A stretch of 64,000 nt of DNA from Varroa destructor. Taxonomy: Eukaryota; Arthropoda; Arachnida; Mesostigmata; Varroidae. Position 1 is the stretch's first letter. Each line of letters begins with the position of its first letter. The notes beneath the pieces were generated by a model that was not told the DNA's origin, searched no databases, and worked only from the letters and a program-made list of their open reading frames with translations. Positions 38,159 through 52,526 of the stretch are shown piece by piece. The translations under genes and the position numbers were made by a program. Location: positions 63,258,363 through 63,322,362 of the forward strand of contig NW_019211454.1 in assembly GCF_002443255.2 (NCBI RefSeq). The letters are read 5' to 3'.

Positions 38159-41100
38159 ATCAGCAGAATATGCATTGTGTTGAATCGTTTGAGAAGAAAA
38201 TCGCATTGTAATGTAAATGTTCCCCGAGACAGAGTATCGTTGAGCATCGCACATCTTCAAAAAACTATCCGATCCAACAAACAGCAACGATGTGCATCAA
38301 ATTTTAGCCAAAAACACGGTAATTCGAGGTGTCCAATGTGGACTACAACGATTTAACAAACAATGTCTCAGACACGGATATCCCATATTATCGTTGTGTC
38401 CTGTATACCAATCATGATCATCCATCCAGCCTGACTTCTCGTCCGCAAGGAAACGAATCATTGCGGTGCCGATCAAAAGGAAAACGATTTGTACTCCTAT
38501 AAGATACTCTTCACTTGTACCTCATAGAGCAAAATGTTGATTGTAATGGGCAGTGAACATTTATAGAAAGAAATTCATCGTCCGAGATGTACTCCTTTCA
38601 ATTCAAACATAACTACTCCGTGTTTAGGTTAGCGCTATTTCCCTCTTATCTGAAATAATGACATGGAACTTCATACTTCCAGATAGTAGTTTCTGATAGC
38701 TTTTTTTACTGACAGGAGCTTTCTCCGAGTTATCGCATTGGACGGAAATTCTTACTGTGGAAGTTGCCAAAAGCTAAATATTACGACTAGCTAATTTCAC
38801 CAACTACACCCTGACTGAAAAGAACCCTCAAGCGATTTGGGGTGAGCGACGAAACTACGAAATAGGCCACATTGCTTTACTATTGTGCAACTTCCGCGAC
38901 ATAGAACCATCGAACGCATGTCAACAATTAGTATTCAGAAAAAACAGAAGCACGTCTGAGAGCTTCCAAAGATCTATGTCAGCTTCTGTAATGTATATAT
39001 TGTACATAAGCTTAATCATGTTTACCTTTTCACCCTTGACCTGAACAAAGGTTTCTGTAGACCATGTGGCAATGTGTGATCCAAGCTTGCTTATCGCTAT
39101 AGTAGATTTTAAAGGATTTTCAAAATCTAATTTTTCAAGATTGACAAAATAACTCGGTGTAAAATTATCTGAATATTTTGGACATATAAATGTACGACAC
39201 AGTATTGTACAAGTTACATAAAGCCGTGAGAGATTTGAATGTAAGAACATCTATGAGCTACGATGTATAGCCGATCACAGCTCTGCATTTAGTTGCGAAG
39301 TTATACAGAATATAATTTGAACTCGTGCCGACATATGCGAGGCCAGTACGAACGCCCCGCCAGAGAACGAAGCTTCTCTTCCAGGTTTTGCAGGACCCTA
39401 TCTCATGGAAGTGTCAATGCGAAGTTGGGGAAGTGAATCTGCAACCTATCCTCGAACTTTTACGCAAAGTTTAACAAAACGAAGATAACGTAGTTCACTA
39501 TAATCCTGAAATGATTACATCTCATGTGTTAAGGCCACAACTTGCTACAGGCGTAATATTCTGCCAAAATTCAGAGCGATCGTATCCCCTGAGAGAGTTC
39601 GTGTCAATGTAAGTCAAGTAATTTAACTTTAACTAAGAATAGGTGTTTCGTAAGCATAGCTATTGCATAGATCTATCGAAGGGCCTATTACACGCCAATG
39701 CGACATCGTGGCCTTCGTTATAGGAAAGGATAACATTGAGCTTTTTGTATTCTTGGGAATCTCGCCGTGTGGTGCTTGCAGGTCCTCCAAATAAAAATAA
39801 TTAGCTCCAATCCAGTACAGTTACCCACTGAATGTACTACGTTTCTTAATTACTTTAATTAAGAATTAGTCCTTTTAATTGGGCCTAACTATTTCTTTCA
39901 GCCCTTTCGTTTATTAGTGACAGATGATAAACATTCGGATTGGACACTTATTGCGATACGACGCGCTTCTGCCAGCGAAGATTGAAATCACTATGAAAAA
40001 TTTTGGCGCTGAGTTGAAGCAGAATAATCATTAATTGTTGGCCTGCCTTATCCGGTTAGTACAACTAGTTTCAATGATTTCATTTCGTAACGCTACTGTT
40101 GTTGCTGCTGTTATCGTCGCGCTAAATACTTCGCAGAAAGCCAGAGTTTGTCCCTAGGACCCAAAAATCCCTTCATGTTTATGTCATTAGCTAAGCAATC
40201 GTATACACACACACTCACATTGGACAATCGCCATTATGGGGCAGATGCAATTGATTTATTGACGCGACCCACTAATGGCCGAAACATGTTCGACTCATTT
40301 TGCGCGACCCACAGCCTCAGTTGGCAAAGAATCGGTACGATGTCAGTGAGTGCGACGGACCAGCGACACCGTGATACTTCAACTAGCGTTACGAGAGCAT
40401 ACTAAAAATAATGCTGGGAAGAATGATAGATGAAAGCAATTTTGCTCTGGAAGCTTGCTATGAATTCGGGCAACAATCCTTCCTAGAACATTATCAATTG
40501 AATGTGAGACCCGTTTTCTGCCGTCTAAAGTGAAACGTTTGTTTTTTTGGGAGAGCCAACAAAAGCCAACCAGCTCCCCTATTTCAAGCCGCACTTAACC
40601 GTGCGTTGTCAGTTACCTTCCCATAGGGCACTGACCATCTAGACTAGAGTTTACATAGATGAATTCGGATCTGGCCTGAAGAACCAGCTGAGATTTTTTG
40701 CCTTATCTAGTTTTGAACAATTAAGCGTATGTACGAGGCTAAGGTGATGATCGCTTGACGGATATTAGTATAACAAATTATAAAAGATACGGCATGAAGG
40801 AAGACGACACATGTATACATGAGTGTTTGCCAAATCTCATACTACATCACCTTGATTGCCTGTCGGATGGTTAACACGGAAATAAAAAACGGAAAAAATT
40901 TCTATCTGTTGTCGTAGTCCTTATAGCTGAATGAAAAAATGATAAGAAAAAAAACGGCCAATCACAACAAGTACTGTTAAAGTAAAAGCTAAAAGCAGCA
41001 CGTATTTAACCAGGCGTAAAAAAGACCCGTTTGAAAAATACTTCGAAACAATTATTTCTGTACAATATCTTAAATCTGCACTCGCTTAAGCTACTATTGG

Positions 41101-44100
41101 GACCACAGGTCGCTCATTTGATTTTATTTCTCGTTCACGTAAAGAGTTATTACGGCGAGCCACACTAGCACCTACACTACGGCCACAATATGCTTTACTC
41201 AGGCTATGACGGACTGAAAACGGCATAAATGGTTTCTCGCTGTGTCGGTATCATTCCGCGATTGGACGTCCTCGCGTTGCTAACCTATTCCCAACCGGTT
41301 CGGGCATCTCGAAATCAATTGTTTTATCATGCCCTTTTTGCTCTTCTCCTTTTTAACTTGGAAATCGTATCTAGTTTTGCTTTCGCCAACGTCACCGTTA
41401 CAACAACAATCTTCGCCCAATTAGATTACTGCATATAGTGCAAAGTATAGCGATGGACGCAGTAAATTTTTTTGCCTTGTTGGTTTCAGGTCCCTTTCTG
41501 TTTGCTTCATTCTATGACAAATCGCTCTTATTTCAGGCAGGACAGCGTACTTAGCAAGAAGCGATGTCATCCGACAACTAGACATTAACAGGGCAGCGAA
41601 TGAATCATCTGTGGCAACGGCTCAATAATACGTCGCAAGTAACGGCTGGATCGTGATGGGCCGTTGTCATCGTACAAGCAACAGCAAACGGTACTGCCGT
41701 TGTTGAAGCCGCTGCAATTACTACGACTACCGCCAGGGATGGTGTGTGTCCCTGAAAACGGTCAAGTTCACACAAGGAGGAACCAATCGCTTGCTCAAGA
41801 AAGAAAAATATAGAAAGACTATTCAACTGCGGCGGCAAGGACGTCCTCCGGTAAACAGAGAGTACTCGATAAGTGCTCTACAACAGGAGACGGCCAACGA
41901 TTAGTGTAATAAAAATAATCGCGATGTCGTAGTAGTCCGTAGGTGAGCGCTTGCGGACAGGCAACCCGTCTGTCGAGGATTAGTTTAGTAATCGCTGATG
42001 TACCCTCGCCGCTGAAATGGTGAAGTCGTGGGCTTACTATATTCTGTTACGACAGCACTCCTAAACGGAACAGACGCAATGCAACTTTTATCTTCAGTAG
42101 CTTCGACATCGTCTTTTTTTGGGTAGTCGTCCCTTTTGCGGGGACTCGGCGCGTTTATCGACCATCAACAGGGTGACGGGCGCATCAGTGGCAAGAAGGC
42201 TAAGAGTGATCGAAGAAATTATTGACAACAAATTGTCGAGGATTTCTGTACTGAAGATCTTTTCTCAAGCCGTGAACACTACGATCGCAATAAATAGGCT
42301 ATTTTGATGATGAAATGTGCTCGACACAATAAAGACTTATTACTTGGTACGCATGTAGTTAAGGGGCCTTCTATTCGTCTACGGTTTTTTTTTTATCATT
42401 CTGGCCTTTGTTGCTATTATTTATTACGTACAAACATGTATGGCCCTTTGTTGGCTATCATAAGAGGCAAGGCGCGTAAGCTTTTCGCTTTCCTGGCAAT
42501 TTTCACCAACGATTCATCTTTAAGCATCGGAAAGGTAAACTGAAATAAACCGAGATGGAGCTATAACAAAAGCACTGCATAGGTATCTATTGTGAATCTG
42601 CTCTATATAAGCGGATGAGTATTTACCACCGACCGTGACCTTTGCAAAAACATCTCCTAGCCGAACTGATATTTAGTCAGCAATAAAGTTATGCCTACGC
42701 ATCGCAGCTAGGCTAGTTCTATGAGTGTCAAGGTTTCGATCTACAAATTAGAAAAAGATACGTTTATTTGGCAAAAAGGTATGCATGCATAAGAAATAAG
42801 AGATCAATATGTACCTCCTACTTCACGAAAAATATGGTATGGAACGGAAATTATCTAGTCAATCGATGATTCCAATGCATTCGAGTTGTCAGCAGTGAAA
42901 CTAACTTACCCGACTTTTATATATAACATGCATATATCATTATTATTAGGTGAACTATTGGGCCCTTGTCTTGCGTTTGTTTTACTTCGATATTAACTAT
43001 CTTCACTCGTCGATGTAATACCCAATAAAAAAGAAGTTAACTGTAGCACGGATACTGTAACAGCTGACCCAGTAATTACCCGACCCATCTATCGTGTACC
43101 ACTTCTGCAACGATCCCGTTCTCCCGTAGGAGTACTTCATCAGTCATGTTGCCTTTCTGCAATTATTCCATCGGCCGCCTATTGTAATACTAAGCGTATA
43201 TTCGCTGCGTTTTTGCAGAGACTTTGCTTCCTTAACTCCATCACAACTCTGTGTCGAGTAACGCCATTGGCCTGGCTTAGGTAATTTATTTATTGCTCTG
43301 GTGAACCCGTTAGTTTTTATTGCAGCTTGATCGCAGTTATTACATAGACACCATATGCTACTGGGGGGTTGTATGTTTGCTTTTATACCCCAATCCCGAT
43401 ACCCTGCTACAGTCATCACGTTGTTTTATTGGAGTCTCACCAAGATTTTACCCCTTCCTCGTACTTTTTATGTAATGTTGTTCGTGGTTGCCATATGTGT
43501 ATATGTTACATTGTTAATCTGTAACCGCGCTCACGTTCGCATTCACCTTTTGCCGATAATTTATTTTCCAATAGTCGCACAGCTATATTTCGTAAATTGT
43601 CGGCCATTTTTACAACGAATCATCACATTTTCTAATTGTATGCCTAATTTAGTTAGAGTTTATACAAATAAGTAACTTCCGAAATTTCCGACCTTTATTG
43701 AACACGATCGACTAAATAGCGCCAAGTTACTATTACACTTTAAGAGAGAAAGGAGAAAAAGTACCCGTTTTAAAAAAATATTCACCTAATGCATCATATA
43801 TATCTATAAATATGATGTGCAGCCCCCGTTTCGCATTACGATAAAATTCTGCCAGTGCATAAGAAATTAGGTAACAGTTTAGAAGGACAAACCAGTGAAT
43901 TGAAGAATTATGGTTTGTGGTTACTTCCGTTCAAATATACGATTTTCTACCGAACGTATAAGAATGTTTATTACAAACCAGGAGCTCATGCACGACAATA
44001 AACTAGATAAATGGTAGGATAAGGCCAAGGCAAGCCCTGAGGCTGTTAAAGTATTTTTTCTGAACAGAAATATAGAGGAAACCGTTGTTGCCATATCTAA

Positions 44101-44960
44101 TACGCAAAATACGTATGTTTGAGAGATGTTCAAGATTACGGAATTCGTCTCTGCTTGTATTTTTCGTGCAGGACGCAGACTTCTGAAGCGTGTAAGACTA
44201 GACTGTTTATTACGAAATCGAAAATAGACTTTACTTCTAAAGCTCTTTGCGTAGCATAGGTCCTATTTTTCTTTTGTAATTGAACTATGGATTCCACTAT
44301 GAATAGTTACCTAGTTAACACGCCACTATAGAGGTCTGAGGTATGAGAATCACTAATATTTCGAAAAGTCATGCCGCCGTCATGCCTGATTGGTCTATTA
44401 AGAATTTGCTGGTATTCTAAAAAATATGGTAATCTGTGGAAGCAACATTCGTCGAGTATGCTAGATAACCGAAGGACCCGAACGGTAGCCCCTGCTACCA
44501 TGACAGTGTGCCATAACCAACAGTTAGGCATAGAGTTGTTGTATACTCGAGTGGTTCAACTTTGTTTTACTTTTTAACGCAAAATTTATTCCTCGTCTTT
44601 TCCAATTATTGAGAGTACAGTTTAGCCGTAAACTCAGGACTAATGAAACTGTTGTGGATGATACTTACGCTAGATCATCAAATAGACACCATGAGCTATC
44701 GGAATTGTCTGTTTGCTTTTCAGTAATGTTCCACTGGTTAAGTTACGTCCACCTAACTGCCTGCGATGATCACGGACATTGTTTTTACATCTCAGTGCAG
44801 GAATGGGCCACTGTTACCACATAAAGGCGACCTACGCCTTTGCGTATTTATTGCCAATCCTCGCTCAAGTCATTTATTTAAATGATAAAGTAAACGGTTG
44901 CTTCTGGAATCTTTTTCACGCTATTTCTCATAGTAAAGCCTCTACCGTACGTAATATGTT

Positions 44961-45004
44961 TTGGAACTGCAGTGGCCGTATACATACGGCCGCTGCAGTT
45001 CCAA
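44961..45004 (+). repeat. 44-nt near-perfect hairpin
   Basis: Arms 44961-44981 and 44984-45004 are reverse complements over 21 bases with one G-T wobble and a 2-nt loop. The arms are mixed sequence containing CTGCAG and GGCCG. The loop is too tight for a typical microRNA precursor, so an inverted duplication or a transposon-end remnant is more likely. Confidence 0.9.
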
Positions 45005-45805
45005 TATAAAGCTCATATTTGTAAACTAGTTGAATCTTTTTATTTATGCTTTTCTGCTAGGGGTTTGAAGGATCTGTCCAAATGAACGATTTCAGCTTTC
45101 GAAGAATACAAATGAATTACGAAAATCCGTATAAAATAATATCTGTATAAAATTCGAGCCATTTTGAACGAGATTAACTGTTCTCCCAATTCACACTGAT
45201 CGACTTAATATATTTAGTGACATAATGGCAAAATCGTACTACAATAATCGCGAAATCATCAGAGTATTGACCTAAGGGCGTACAGGCTCAAATGATAATG
45301 CATCTGGCCCGTTTTCCAATCCAGTTTTCCTTATGCGGTAGCAATGCCACGAGATTTTTATTAGGGTGGAGAGGAGGGAAAATTGAATTTTCAGGATGAT
45401 CGAGTAAATGTTCAGTTGTAACGTAGTATCCGGCAAACGAGAAACACTAGCATTTTTCCATGTTTGCTTTTAACGAACGACCAGCATCTGAGTGCTGGTC
45501 GAATAGGATAGTTTAACTACTGAGTAAAGCTGTTTGCCATTACTGCTTGATCTTTTACATTATAACTGGAATACGTTTCGTTGCTTTGGTAATTCGCTTG
45601 CATCAAACGTGTTCCGGGTTTGATTGAAAAGGTCACTACACGCTAGCGGAAACATTTACGTTGAATCGCCCATCAAAACTTGCGGAAAAACAAATAAAAC
45701 CTGAGAAGAGGGTGATGATCCCGACAATAATAGCAAAGGAACTATTATGACGACCACGACAACAGGAATAAGCGTATAAAACGATACATAGAATTCGTAT
45801 GCGCT

Positions 45806-45885
45806 TATCGGTGATGGCATAGTGGGCAGCGTGTCTGCGTGATGAAGTTTAGAGACACGTGGTTCAAATCCGAGTGTGAACGCAC
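45806..45885 (+). repeat. tRNA-like element (possible SINE head or tRNA pseudogene)
   Basis: An A-box-like TGGCATAGTGGGC (45815-45827) is followed 33 bases later by a B-box-like GGTTCAAATCC (45861-45871), the internal Pol III promoter arrangement of tRNA genes. The T arm pairs imperfectly and the D arm is weak. Where an anticodon arm should be there is instead a 7-bp stem (CGTGTCT/AGACACG) with a 16-nt loop. So it is not a working tRNA. A tRNA-derived SINE head or tRNA pseudogene fits best. No A-rich tail or target-site duplication was identified. Confidence 0.3.
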
Positions 45886-45889
45886 GGGG

Positions 45890-48800
45890 ACTGTTTTGTG
45901 ATCGAAGGCGGCCGTATGACAACATGCTTAATGGCGGTGTCGAGCGCGGAACATGTAAAACTCAAATATATATTATGGTACAAAAAAAGTGGGTCCTACT
46001 CACTCGGGCTTTTTGAAGAAAGAATAAGAACATCATGTCGAGTTAAATTGTTATCTTAGAAACTACCCGGATCCAATTAGCGATCCACATAAATAAGAAA
46101 CGAAATATGCAGCACGACTTCAACATTACGAGGTAGGACACCTCATTTCTTCGGCTGTCTCGCTCAGTTATCCTGATATGCTCCGAAGTATTTCATTGTT
46201 TTTATCTCATTTATAATATATTTAGACTTATAATCAAAATTGATCCAACATGATAACTAAAAGCATATAAGCTTTCTTGCAAAAACAACTATTCAGAGGT
46301 ACGTATTTTAGTCCGTGTTCGCTGTTAGTACCGTGCTTGGAGAGTCAGCTACCTACAAGATTCACAACGTTTTTTTGATTGCTTTTATTTGGTCTCTAAT
46401 AGTTTTTAGTATTGATCGAGCATTGTTAGAAGACTATTTGACATCATTTTCAGTAGCTTTTCATTCATTAGCTAGGCCAACCCGATTTTTAACAACACGA
46501 TGAATCTACTTGAATGATGAAGCGCTAAAATTCGTTCACTGAACTACTTTTGCAGGTGTCCTCCTGAGCAAATGAATTTCGTTTTTTTTTTTTCGTGTGA
46601 AAAACACAGTAGACCTTGTTAAAAAAAAAAGTTCTGCCGGCTTGTTTAGGCCCACAGCGTAATGTACTTTTTGGTGATTTTCTATCGTCATAGTTCATTA
46701 AAATTGCTCTCCTTTTCTGCTGTTTCAATCACTCTGACCATGACTTCGTTAAAGGGGCATTCTACTCTTCATAGTTTATTGTTTTTACTGCCTTTTTGTC
46801 TCGAGGGTCTCTTTTGATAAGACGTATTCAGTTGAAGCCCGAAAATAGTCCTAGATACCGTTTTAAAAAGCAATTCATAAGGTTTCTATACGGATGGAAG
46901 ATCAGTGACATTTCAGAGCGAAGAACTAAAAATGGTGATAGGCTTTCATCTAGTCTGTATTTACCTAAGCTGCAGTTAAGTTCTCATATATAAATTTGAT
47001 AAGCGTATTGTCAATATATTGCGGCCCTGGGAATATCCTAATCGGGGTAGATTTTATTGACTTTCTTTGAGTTTTGTTGATTTTTTATTACTAGCGACCA
47101 TGTCTATGATAACAATTTTGCCAGAAGGTTTTGCAGATCCAGATATTCAGATTCAGATATCTCAGATGTGTACCATTGTAATAACGAATTTCTCTCTCTC
47201 TCTGTTTCTGTCTGACGGACGGACACACACACACAAACAAACACAGTGCATTTAGTCTTTCATACGCAGAAAATAGTGTCAACTAATGTAATACGGCTTG
47301 TTGTTATTGTTCCATCGTTTCTTTTGTAAAACTCTTAGAGGCGCCCTATCGCTTGATTGGGAGCTCATCGCGTATATCACACTGCAATATTCAGTTTTGT
47401 CTCGTCAGGCTAACTGGCTACTTATTCCATCATTATTATCGTCAGCCGTTCATAGAGCCGACATTCATTCGATTTATCTCGTTTTGGCTGGAGTTTCCTG
47501 CGGTCTTGCCTCCTGTCTTTCTTTAGGTCGCAGGTCCTGGTGTATATCGATACCATTAATGTTTATATTCTTCGCAGCGTGCAGCCAACGTCAAGGAGCG
47601 TAATTCCACCACAACTGCTAAATGTGTTTATTACCAGGCCTATTTACTTACTATTTTTGCTAATGCGTTCTGTTGACATCAGTGAAAAATGGTAGTACAC
47701 ATACGATTCTATCCCACCGCCTCAGGAGACGAAATGGTGAAAAGCAACTGTTCTACTGTTGACTGATTTGATTTTACGACATCAGAATCTAATACGATGA
47801 TTCTTTTCAAAGCGTGACCTTGGTGGACATTTAAAAATGCATTACTTTCAGGACATTTGTCGTTACCAGGTCCTGCTGGTCTGTGCCTGCAGATCTAAGG
47901 GATACGTTGTATTGTGCTCTAGGTTTAAACTAGGGTCGTTCCGCGCTGGGAGCCAGCTGTCTGACGGAATGTCTAACGGCGATACCGGACGTAGAACTCG
48001 ACGCATGGAGGTACTGCCCGTCTAGTAACCCTCAACGTGGGTGATTTTTCCTATCTATAGTCAAACGTGCTTGGCTTCTCGATGGTACCTTCGTCAAGGC
48101 TGTACCATAACATTGGATACTACATGGAATTTTTCTCGTTTCTTACTGGAATCACACAGTTCCCAAGATAGAAAATCGTAATCTGTGCATTGCTGAAGCT
48201 CTTGAAATAAACTTAGCGGGTGCTAATTGAGTTGTTTCCTATATGGTCGCGTAAAATTAGGCAGGTGAAAAACGTCACGAAAGTAACTAAATAATTACTA
48301 GCTTATGAAGCATTATTCAGAAATCGTACAGCTTTTGAGATTTTAGCAAGCTGCAAGTTAGAGATTTGTCATTTTCTAAACATAGTGTTATAAAGCAAAA
48401 GATATAGTGACCGAAAACACTGCGTTAATATAATTTCCAACGTATATTATTTATGGTCTCTCAGTTGCTCAGCAAAATACTGCTCGCCAAATGAATCGTG
48501 TATGCAAATGATGCACTTAATCCCAAAGCTGTAGATTTAATTCCTTCTGGTTTGGGATGATGTTTTACAGGGTCCCTACGTCTATATTTAACTCCAAGCG
48601 GTTCGAAGCTTACAGCTTCGGAATAGATATCTTCTTAGCAAATAGTTATTTGTAAAGACTCTCTGGTATACTTAATTAATTAAAAAAAAAAACGCAACCT
48701 TCACCTATCTAGATATGCTTTAACATAGCGTCATAGTAGCTAGAAAAATCTAGAATACCATATACGCACCTAAAGTACATTACTTTATATAATTCAATGT

Positions 48801-51800
48801 AGATTTTAGATACGAAATTTCCGTAGTTCACTTTCGGCTTCGACTGCGTTTTTCTCCCTGCACAGCGCACAAAAATTAATAATCTGCCGTAAGTTAAGAA
48901 CGCATTCTATTCCGGTGTCCATCGAAACAAGTACCGCAAAAAAGTTATCGATTTTCACTTAAAAAACGTTTCCTGAAACAGTAGCATCGGCGCGCCAAGT
49001 TATCATATCAACATTACCACTGTTGCATGATTATTGGTTACCATTCTCATTTGCATATATATTCTATCTTATTTATTAACCAGTATTCCACAGGTCAACG
49101 CTAGCGTAATCGTTTTAATGTTACATGGTGGACTGGTCTGATGCGACGCATCTGAATTTGTCCTTCGAGGAAACTGCTCCGCTCTTCCGGCAGAATTTCC
49201 AATGTAAAATTCATACTCTATCTATATAGCTGACAAAGGCATAAGACGTATATAATCGACACGTCAGAAAAACTGCTATTATGATTGGATGGTCGGTCCT
49301 GCATGCGGTATGGGAAAAACGCAGACAATATTGTTAACTGATGAGTCCACAATTGGCCATTCGTCGTGTAGAAAACAACGATATACATACATATCCCTTT
49401 ACGTATATATGCTTTTTTATATATTTCTCATATATTATGTACAGTAACAAGTGGTGCTATTTTACCTCATCCCGAGTGCAGCCGGAACAAAAATTGACAT
49501 ATTAAAAATTTATCGTGGGCAATCCCGATAGAATGAAGTGGTTTCGTTGATCGATTTTAACCAGAATTTATTAGTTAGTTGTTTAAAATTTTAGTCAGCT
49601 GGGTCTCTGCATAGCTGTATATTCCAAGTTACGCGTAGCATTACCAATATGCTCCGCTAAAACGACGAGGTCTTTTAAAAAACGAAAACACAGTACACTC
49701 GGTTGTCGCTGGCACATACATGGCTATAAAATAGGAAACTCCTGATTTAAGGCTATTCACCCTATGGAAGGCTTTTAGTTTCCTATCCAGGCAAGTTTAC
49801 CTTAATTGCACCCTTCTAAGCACTTTTCCATATAGGTTTCGATCAAAAATTAAGTCAGTTCTACGATAACTTAAAACGTCATTTCGGAGCGGAATGGCTC
49901 CCACAAGTCTGACTCTCAAGAGATTAAAAAAATTGTTTTTCAATTTATAACGTGCATACATGAAAATTTGCTATAAATTTGTATGTCTTCTGTACATGAT
50001 ATCTTTTTACCACATGATTTAGCGTATAAGTAGGCTTCAATACCTAACTAACTAACTAACTAACTATCAAAGGTCAGTTGGAGATAACAAGGGCTTTGTA
50101 TTCGTCTGAGTCTTATGAAATGTTTTGCAGCCCTACTTGTATTTTCAGCACAGCTGACGATCTGTTTCACTTCTGTGAGATAAAATGCTGAAGAATAATG
50201 AAAAAGATCCCTGTCACATTTGGAAGTGTTTTTCTTTCCTTTTAGATTTAGAAAGCCCGTTTGCATTTTAAAGAGCTTGCTTGTTCTGCTTAGAGGCCAA
50301 CATAAGCTGCATGGCTGTTTCACCTCTAAGGTTGGTGACGAGGGCTACCTCTATATGCATATATATATACACAGAATACACGTAAATGTTTATTTTCGTC
50401 ACAGATACTTGTACACGCATGATCAGCTTTAAGATATGGTGAGATACATATATGTATCATGTTCACATAAATGCGAAGTATTTCTGTGGGGCAAGGGAAC
50501 AGCTGCCTGGTAAAGCAAGATGAATTCCAAGCATAATTACAAAAAAAATTTGCGAAATTAGGCATTTTAAAAGTAGGAAAACGATTTAGAAGAGACAGCC
50601 ATGTTTATATTGTCGGATTTCGTAGGATCGTCAATACTTTTCTAACTCAGTTACTAGTGTTTATAATAACGCGCTCAAAATACAAACAGTGTTCCAACAG
50701 TAGAAACTGTAATTGAAATTCATGGGTATAAACACGCCAGTATAAAGTACAGCTTTATTTGCTAACGAATATATTTCCGAAGAGCTCACCCACCTGTATT
50801 ATTACACAATTCTTGTAGAAAATTGCATGTGTGTGTTTTACAAGAGGTCATATATACACAAAAGTGGGTTTGAGCCTATTGCATTAGACATATTTCAATT
50901 TCAATGGTACAGAATAGGACAAGAACCATGTCCTAGTGGTTCAAGGCAAGCATTGCCTTGAACTTCTGCCAGTAACAAGTATTTTACAAAAACCGAATCG
51001 TATCATGGAAACCACTGTAATGAGCACACGTAGAATTTTACCTGATTAGACTATCCGGAGGCTATTATTTTCACTAACGCCGCCGATATAATATGCATTC
51101 ATATCGCTCATGGCAGTAGCAAAATTTAATTGCTCAGAATAGGTCCCACACCAATGTTTCAACAAGGATCATTTTAGCCGTACCGGTAGGACGAGCGTAC
51201 CTGCTCTGCTCGTAACGGTGTTATCTTGACGAGCTCCAGCAGGCCTCCCTAATTTGCCTTTGAAAGCTCGTTTTAGCTAATTTTAACTTATGAGTTAAAG
51301 AGGCGATATCTAGTTAGACTAACCGAGGAAGCTAGCTCGAGTCAGGGGTAAATGCAGCTGGCGATGCCATTGAATTCTCTGGCTAGCCATATGCTCGTAG
51401 TTAAGAGTATGCTTAATATTTTTTTTGAAAAATAGCCACTACTGAAAATAGATCGAAAATATTCACTGTGGAAGTGTGGACGAAAGTAAAAGCTATGATA
51501 GATATAGTTCGGCAACGAAAAATTTACCTAGATTGGTTTATGTGCAGGGTCCTGTAATTCTGGACCACTAATATTATGTAGAATAGAATTTTCCAGCAAA
51601 ATAGTTTGCGTACCCGAATTCAAGTTTGCAGTTCAGTATCCTCGTACCTGATGGTTTAACGTAATAAGTTCACCACGTTTCATCACAGTCCGTACAACCA
51701 ACGTAGCAGTGAAGAATGGCTGCGTCTAGCAGAAGGATTGCTAAGATCCATTAATGATGTGAAACAAATACATATAAAGATGGAATCTACCGCCCAAAAA

Positions 51801-52520
51801 TACGTACTACGTACGATAGACCTGGCAAAACACTACACTATGAGGACACCACTAGGCGTTGCTGTGGCGTATATCTGAAATAAAGGGATAAAATACGGGG
51901 TGCGTAAAAAAAGAAGTTGCTTATTTGTGATAAGTTTTAGCCGAAGCACAAATTGCGTCTTGCTATGCAAAAAAACACGGACCTTCTAAATTGCAAAAAT
52001 AGCTTTCAAGTAGGCTTACATATGCACACAGTGATTGCTGCAAACAGGATCATTCTCTGATTTGAATTTTCAAACTCAATATAGGTGATGTTGATATACT
52101 ATAATACGCGTACTGCTCGAGATGTTTACTATTACGGTAATATCGAATACTTACACCAGCTTAAATCTTCAAAAGCGCACTATGGCAGTTAATTTCTAAA
52201 ACTTTTCTGTCTTTCAATAAAATGAATATATCATCATCATCAAGACAAACATAACATTTTTCCCCCTCATTTCAGGTAATCGATGATATTCTGGCATCGA
52301 ACACATGCAGCTCTCATACGATTTGAAATTGATGAATGATGCCCGAAATCGTCCCCCTATACCTTTCAGCTGTGTTGAAAAAAAGGCCTATGCTACGATT
52401 CTACATCCTAGCTACGATTATACCTCGTAAACTCGTTGTTGCTAGCGGCATTTAGCAGTGGTCGTTCTTGTTCCTTGCTTAATCTTACTACCGCGCTCAA
52501 ACGGCTGATACTTTTCCAAA
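45890..52520. other. No supported gene
   Basis: Holds TC-rich and (AC)n runs at 47190-47203 and 47223-47234, a (CTAA)n tract at 50044-50066, and an 11-bp-arm hairpin at 50939-50963 (loop GCA). The plus frame 47298-47603 (101 codons) is hydrophobic and unassigned. Nothing else was recognised. Confidence 0.5.
50044..50066. repeat. (CTAA)n microsatellite
   Basis: A 23-nt perfect tetranucleotide tract. It is not a telomeric array, given its unit and short length. Confidence 0.95.
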
Positions 52521-52526
52521 GGTTTA

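Larger units (their letters stand above)
37305..45800. other. Gene-poor stretch, simple repeats only
   Basis: Contains the (TA)n tract at 38108-38152, a 10-bp-arm hairpin at 39843-39865 and a near-perfect hairpin at 44961-45004 (separate entry), plus a 9-bp-arm hairpin at 45479-45502. Open frames of 60-109 codons occur on both strands. Several (38921-39250 minus, 43144-43419 minus, 43355-43675 plus) tempt an alignment with Gypsy polymerase, but not beyond chance. No tRNA or exon was found. Confidence 0.5.

Noticed and set aside
38921..39250. Possible exon ending at AAG/GTAAAC (39026)
   Set aside because: No homology, and a 109-codon frame is within chance expectation.
43355..43675. Hydrophobic frame considered as a membrane segment of a ligand-gated ion channel
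   Set aside because: Only the hydrophobic pattern fits; no conserved flanking residues or splice sites.
40148..44133. Many short frames on both strands resembling Gypsy polymerase motifs, including LPLPR and PF..TF-like words at 43355-43675
   Set aside because: Individually suggestive, but identity is too low given how freely gaps were allowed. Left for a profile search.
49336..49370. CTGATGAGTCC, the start of a hammerhead ribozyme core
   Set aside because: The matching stem II strand and the following GAAA in the right place are missing, so no hammerhead can fold.
50044..50066. CTAA repeats as a telomere or interstitial telomeric array
   Set aside because: The unit is not a known telomeric repeat and the tract is only 23 bases.
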